From assembly GCA_947685225.1 (NCBI GenBank), contig CANTUV010000033.1:55715001-55779000 (forward strand): DNA of 64,000 bases, read 5' to 3'. This DNA is from Garcia nutans (Eukaryota; Streptophyta; Magnoliopsida; Malpighiales; Euphorbiaceae). Position numbers and translations under genes: made by a program. Below, in pieces: positions 59,346-64,000 of the stretch; the first letter of the stretch is position 1, and every line of letters begins with the position of its first letter. Under the pieces are notes generated by a model. That model was not told where the DNA came from and did not search any database. It worked only from the letters and a program-made list of their open reading frames with translations.

Positions 59346-60819
59346 TTTGATCAGACTCTCAAGCTCTAGCTTTACTTCTTAAGTGAGAGGCTTTGTGATG
59401 ATGAGCTTCTTTCATGATTGTCCTATTTATAGGCCAAAGTCTTTGCATATGCTTACATCACTGCACGTGTGACGTGATAAAACTGTTTCCAGTTTTATAT
59501 ATATGCTATCTATTCTAACTAATTCTTCTAGTAATTTACCTTACTAACCTTTATTTGAAAACTCTGATTTTGTAAAAAATTCAGTTCGATTGAATTCTAT
59601 TTTATCAATTTTAATGTTTGGAAGGATAGAATTCAAATTAGTATGAAAAAAATAAATGATTTCAAAATAATTATGTCATTACTCAATATTTTAATTTAAT
59701 TAATGTTTAATTTATCATTAAATTGCACAAATATATATTATAGTCTCTTAAAATCTCAGTTGTTATCGTTAAATAAATATAGAAAATTATAAAAATAAAA
59801 CAAATTAAATTTATTATTTAAGTACATAGTGTTTAAAATAATTTTTGCTCAATAATTTAATTATATTCTATTGATAGAATAGAAGTAAAAGTTGCTGAAA
59901 ATATAATTTTTATGAGGACTTTCAAATTGTATATTTGAAATTAATTAATATTATATATCTAATCTTGTACCAGACCTCTTGAAAAAATGTGATGTTTTTG
60001 GTTGAACTCTGATGCTAATTATTCCTTAATTGTTTTATTATTACTATTGTCTGTAATGATAATGTGTTAATATTAGGTATGCAATAACACGAATATGATT
60101 TTCAAGGAGTGGTTTTGGTTGGTTATCTACTTGTAGCTATGATCCAATCCTAGAAGAGTTCTGTACTTTTACTGGTTTAACTCTCATACAGTAGGACATG
60201 GACAAATGGGGAGCAGATGGCTTTGGCCGGCCACTTCAATTAACTAAACCTTTTTTTTTTCTGTGGAAAATATAATATATTGCACATTTTCATTTTTATA
60301 CTCAAAATCATTGTGAGAAAACACCTTTGATATATATATATATATATACACACATATATATATATTATGCTTTTGAAATCTGGGTATTACATTCCCCAAA
60401 TCAGAAGTCTGTAAGCTCTTGCCTTTGTCAGGTTTTTGTGATCAATACCGAGATTTTTCAATTAGGCTCATTGTTGAAATTAAAACTTTTTTTTTTATAC
60501 TTTTTTTCATGTTTTCTATATTTTCTGAGATCAAACCATCCAAAATGAAGCAATTTTAGAAAGATATAATCTGTTTAAACAAAAAGTTAAATGTTTCAAT
60601 AATTGGCAAACTACAATAATGTTCAGAATCCCAAATATCAACATAAAGAATAGCAAGCTTCATTTTATTTAAAGAATTCAAATGCTAAAGCAATAGTACA
60701 AACAACAATTTTTATTTTTTTGTTACATCGAAAATTAAAATACAAACAACACTGGTCCAATATCATTTCAAACAAATGACAAGAAATCAACTAATGAATC
60801 ATGTCAGTTTCGTGCATAT
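59346..60819. other. GLP2 promoter and spacer
   Basis: Shared with unit A up to about 60245. It contains an (AT)n(CA) run at 60331-60365. No gene seen. Confidence 0.6.
59422..59469 (-). promoter_or_regulatory. GLP2 core promoter: TATA box and G-box
   Basis: CCTATAAATAGG on the minus strand (59433-59422) lies 77 bases before the start codon, with CACGTG at 59464-59469 followed by GTGACGTGAT. Spacing is kept relative to GLP1, although the neighbouring ACGTCA motif of GLP1 is changed to ACATCA here. Confidence 0.65.
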
Positions 60820-60874
60820 CTCCCAAGCTAACGTTCTTGTCCAGTTGGAAGGCTTTAGCAAGAACTGTAGGATC
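60820..60874 (-). pseudogene. C-terminal scrap of a third germin-like gene
   Basis: The minus strand reads DPTVLAKAFQLDKNV, matching the GLP end (PDVLAKAFQLDKKVVINL). The frame then diverges. Everything 5' of this is replaced by the LTR of the right-edge copia element. Evidence for an original third unit. Confidence 0.75.
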
Positions 60875-60882
60875 AAAATCTA

Positions 60883-61525
60883 TTGATGAAAACCATCATC
60901 AATAGGTAGGATCAAAATCAATTGATGAAAATCATCATCAATCCAAGATCATTCATGTTCAATCATCAAGAATAATTAAATAAAACTGAAAGCGGAAGCG
61001 TACCTTAATCCATATGGAAGATCTGAATCCTTAGCCTTATGGTTTTGATCTTCCAAATTGATGTGTTTGAGAGGTTTTAGTTTTTAGAGAAATCTCTTCT
61101 CTCTTAAGACTTTAGAAATCTTTGCTTTTTATAAGATTTTTGAAATCTTAACTCTTAAGACTTTAGAAATCTTAGCTCTTAAGACTTTAGAAATCTTAGC
61201 TCTTAAGACTTCTTCCTCTCTCTTTATCTTATATATGATGAGATATATATAAGAAGAAACTCAAACACATAATTTGGGGACCATAACCCTAATGTCTTTA
61301 TTTCTAATTTAGCCCATCATAAAATTAGAAATTACATTAAAGTATCTACACATATAGACCCATACTTTACAACCTTAAATATGCCCATAATTAACCTAAA
61401 CCAAATTAGATCACTTTAATATTTGGGCCAAACCTTTTATGATAGTATATATATATGACATAAAATTATTTTAACCTAATGTTATATTTAATGTATAAAT
61501 ATTAGTCCATATAAATAATCCAACA
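60883..61525 (-). repeat. 3' LTR of the right-edge copia element (outer end approximate)
   Basis: The inner end is clear: on the minus strand TGTTGGATTATTTATATGG follows a purine tract (61526-61540). The outer end lies between about 60883 and 60923, where a roughly 40-base TAGGATCAAAATC..CATCATCAAT segment is duplicated, so the exact border and target duplication cannot be set without the partner LTR. It contains a 24-bp tandem repeat at 61151-61211. Confidence 0.75.
61151..61211. repeat. 24-bp tandem repeat inside the LTR
   Basis: The unit CTCTTAAGACTTTAGAAATC recurs with a 24-base period, about 2.5 copies, with another diverged copy at 61101-61125. Confidence 0.85.
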
Positions 61526-61540
61526 ATCTCCCACTTGGAC
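61526..61540 (-). other. polypurine tract of the right-edge copia element
   Basis: On the minus strand CCAAGTGGGAGAT directly precedes the LTR start TGTTGG. Confidence 0.75.
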
Positions 61541-61956
61541 TATATTTGTACATAAATATAACTTTACAACTTTATAATCTTATGCCATAATATAACCTTA
61601 TGAGCTCAAAACTTATCTATCATAACCAAATGGTTTTCTGAACAATCTCGTCCATTAGTTATATCAATATAGAACCAAGGCATTATTTATTATAGTTACA
61701 TCATAATAAAATTATCCTTGATTACATATACCAATATAACCAAATGACATAGATCAAGTATGGATGTGTAGCATGGAAATTACATGCAATGTGATCTAAA
61801 CATGTCTATTTCCAATTGATCCTCCTAAAACCATGATGAAACCACATCATGCCAAATTCAAAGTGTGAATAAATTAAAAACTTGATTTCTGCAGAAAATC
61901 AAGCATAACATAACCAAAGTTTGTCTATTACAAGAAAGCATAATACAAAACTCCCA

Positions 61957-63999
61957 CTAAAACTGAATTTCTTCAAATGACATAACACCCATATGAGCAG
62001 TGTGCTCATGAAAGACCTTGGGTGGTAGTCCCTTAGTAAGCGGATCCGCAATCATGGAGTTTGTACCAATATGCTCTATAGACAACTGTCCACTTTGAAC
62101 TCTTTCTTTAACAACTAGGAACTTGATGTCAATGTGCTTTGACTTCGTCGAGCTCCTATTGTTATTGGAATATAAAACTGCTGATTTATTGTCACAAAAT
62201 AACTTAAGTGGTCTTTCAATATTATCCACAATTCGCAGCCCAGTGACAAAATTACGCAGCCATATTCCATGATTAGATGCTTCATAGCATGCTACAAATT
62301 CAGCTGCCATGGTGGAAGGAGCTACAAGTGAATGTTTAGCACTTTTCCAGGAAATAGCTCCACCAGCAAGCAGATAAACATAACCTAATGTAGACTTCTT
62401 GCTATCTTGGCATCCAGCAAAGTCGGAATCTGAATATCCAAGAATCTCTAATTTATCTGACTTTCTATATGTGAGCATATGATGTTTTATTCTCTGTAAG
62501 TACCGCATAACTCTTTTGGCTGCCTTCCAGTGATCCATTCCTGGATTACTCAAATATCTGCCTAACATTCCACAAATGTACCCAATATCCGGACGCGTAC
62601 AAACTTGTGCATACATCAGACTCCCTACTGCTGAAGCATAAGGAATCTTCTGCATTTCCTTTTCCTCAAAGATATTTTTAGGACACTGATCAAGACTAAA
62701 CTTATCTCCTTTAGCCACAGGGGTATCTCCTGGTTTACAGTCTTGCATGCCAAATCTCTTTAAAACCTTTTCAATATAGGTCTTTTGTGATAATCCAAGT
62801 ACACCTTGAGAGCGATCTCGATGTATTTGGATTCCTAATACAAAAGATGCATTACCAAGATCTTTCATCTCAAAGTTCTTAGCTAGAAATCTCTTGGTTT
62901 CATGCAATAAGCCTATATCATTACTGGCAAGCAATATGTCATCAACATATAAAACCAGAAAAATATACTTACTCCCACTGAACTTATGGTATATACAATC
63001 ATCAACCAAATTCACCTCAAAACCAAATGAGATGACAACTTGATGAAACTTGTAATACCATTGTCGAGACGCTTGTTTAAGTCCATAGATGGATTTCTTT
63101 AATTTGCAAACCATAGACTTTACATCACCCGATACAAAATTTTCTGGTTGCACCATATAAATTGTTTCATCAATATTGCCATTGAGAAACGCAGTCTTAA
63201 CATCCATCTGATGTAACTCAAGATCAAAATATGCCACTAAAGCCATTATAATCCTAAAAGAGTCTTTCGAGGAAACTGGAGAGAAAGTCTCTTTATAATC
63301 AATGCCTTCTTTCTGTGTAAAGCCCTTAGCAACAAGACGTGCTTTGTACCTCTCCACATTACCTTTCGAATCCCTCTTGGTTTTAAAAATCCATTTACAA
63401 CCAATGGGTTTCGAACCTTCAGGCAATGGGACAAGATCCCATACGTCATTATCGCTCATGGACTTTATCTCTTCATTCATGGCATTAATCCACTTTTGAG
63501 AGTTAGGACTTTCCATGGCTTGATGAAAGTTGATTGGATCATCTTCCATCACTCCAATGTCAACCTCATGTTCTTGGAGAAATACAATATAATCATCTGG
63601 TATTGCATTCCTTCTCTCTCTAGTGGATCTTCTTAATGGCAATATTTCTTGAGGTTGTAGAGTTTGTTCTTCTGGAACAATTTCTTGAACTTGAGTGGGA
63701 GATTCAATGACATTGTCTGGAATTGCATCTTGAACAATATCAAGTATGGAGTATTGTTCTTGATTATTGTCAAGAGCAATTAAAGGAATATTTACATATT
63801 CCTCTTCAAAGTCAAAGTCTTTAACTCTTTCTCCCCTTGCAAACTCAACATCCTCAAAAAATCGGGCATTTCCCGTCTCAAATATAGCCTTAGTTGTGGG
63901 ATCATAAAATTTGTAACCCCTGGATCTTTCAGAATATCCAATAAAGTAACAACTGACAGTTCTTGAGTCCAGTTTCTTTTCATTTGGCCTGTAAGGCCT
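61957..63999 (-). CDS. copia polyprotein, C-terminal part (RT and RNase H), 5' end outside the window
   Basis: An uninterrupted frame of about 681 codons enters from the right edge. It begins in the region after the integrase core (SCYFIGYSERSRGYKFYDPT), then RT: WIFKTKRDSKGNVERYKARL, AKGFTQKEGIDYKETFSPVS, QMDVKTAFLNGNI, and the YVDDILLASND active site; then RNase H: GYSDSDFAGCQDSKKSTLGY, AGGAISWKSAKHS and STMAAEFVACYEA; ending HMGVMSFEEIQF. The domain order is copia. No stop or shift occurs within the window, unlike the element at 52411-57659, and the sequences are clearly different families. Enzymes of reverse transcription; whether the whole element is intact cannot be seen. Confidence 0.93.
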   Translation of the reverse strand, partial: RPYRPNEKKLDSRTVSCYFIGYSERSRGYKFYDPTTKAIFETGNARFFEDVEFARGERVKDFDFEEEYVNIPLIALDNNQEQYSILDIVQDAIPDNVIESPTQVQEIVPEEQTLQPQEILPLRRSTRERRNAIPDDYIVFLQEHEVDIGVMEDDPINFHQAMESPNSQKWINAMNEEIKSMSDNDVWDLVPLPEGSKPIGCKWIFKTKRDSKGNVERYKARLVAKGFTQKEGIDYKETFSPVSSKDSFRIIMALVAYFDLELHQMDVKTAFLNGNIDETIYMVQPENFVSGDVKSMVCKLKKSIYGLKQASRQWYYKFHQVVISFGFEVNLVDDCIYHKFSGSKYIFLVLYVDDILLASNDIGLLHETKRFLAKNFEMKDLGNASFVLGIQIHRDRSQGVLGLSQKTYIEKVLKRFGMQDCKPGDTPVAKGDKFSLDQCPKNIFEEKEMQKIPYASAVGSLMYAQVCTRPDIGYICGMLGRYLSNPGMDHWKAAKRVMRYLQRIKHHMLTYRKSDKLEILGYSDSDFAGCQDSKKSTLGYVYLLAGGAISWKSAKHSLVAPSTMAAEFVACYEASNHGIWLRNFVTGLRIVDNIERPLKLFCDNKSAVLYSNNNRSSTKSKHIDIKFLVVKERVQSGQLSIEHIGTNSMIADPLTKGLPPKVFHEHTAHMGVMSFEEIQF

Positions 64000-64000
64000 T

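Larger units (their letters stand above)
50666..60245. repeat. tandem unit B of the SDR-GLP duplication
   Basis: Same order as unit A (SDR 5' part, spacer, GLP, GLP upstream flank), but expanded by a solo LTR (51652-52001) and a copia element (52411-57659) in the spacer. Confidence 0.85.

Noticed and set aside
61101..61211. Regular direct repeats considered as a CRISPR-like array
   Set aside because: This is a plant LTR with a contiguous 24-bp tandem repeat, with no unique spacers.
1..64000. tRNA, rRNA and conserved miRNA genes
   Set aside because: No cloverleaf with B-box, rRNA sequence or familiar mature miRNA was noticed by reading; a covariance-model search would be needed to exclude them.

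Overview
This is nuclear DNA from a flowering plant, almost certainly a eudicot. It is very AT-rich, genes carry many introns with GT..AG boundaries, gene spacing is wide, and the mobile elements (Ty1/copia LTR elements primed by initiator tRNA-Met, a Stowaway-type MITE) are of plant type. The gene set (class A GATA factor, MYB-CC factor, NOT3, germin-like proteins) does not fix the species. A rosid of the Malpighiales type is only an impression.

Layout. 1-3.4 kb: AT-rich DNA with one doubtful small ORF at the left edge. 3.8-5.1 kb (+): a complete two-exon GATA zinc-finger gene. 5.1-10.9 kb: MITE-rich spacer. 10.97-13.94 kb (-): first exon of a GH17 beta-1,3-glucanase gene, split by a 2,636-bp gag-only LTR retrotransposon with a perfect 5-bp target duplication; no later exons are visible. 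13.9-20.3 kb: spacer. 20.3-21.1 kb: two gene relics, a PLAT-domain protein (-) and a piece of a DREB-type AP2 domain (+). 21.6-31.9 kb (-): CCR4-NOT subunit 3 (NOT3), 16 coding exons resolved into an 894-residue protein. 33.7-36.6 kb (-): a six-exon MYB-CC transcription factor (420 residues). 36.9-44.5 kb: spacer containing a perfect 125-bp tandem duplication.

44.5-61 kb is a decayed tandem array whose unit is a short-chain dehydrogenase/reductase (SDR) gene plus a germin-like protein (GLP) gene, all on the minus strand. Unit A has a full-length but broken SDR and an intact GLP. Unit B has only the 5' piece of an SDR, then spacer interrupted by a solo LTR and by a 5.2-kb degenerate copia element, then an intact GLP. 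A third GLP survives only as a C-terminal scrap beside another copia element, which runs off the right edge with an open pol frame of about 680 codons. Unit A serves as an empty-site reference for insertions in unit B.

Functionally, NOT3 (mRNA deadenylation scaffold), GATA and MYB-CC (nuclear regulators) and the GLPs (secreted cupins) are independent genes with no operon-like relationship. I found no convincing novel biological system. The most informative features are the gag-only retrotransposon inside a glucanase exon, the decaying SDR-GLP array with its datable insertions, and the pair of adjacent stress-gene relics. Exon boundaries were derived by hand from splice signals, reading-frame continuity and family similarity, without alignment tools.
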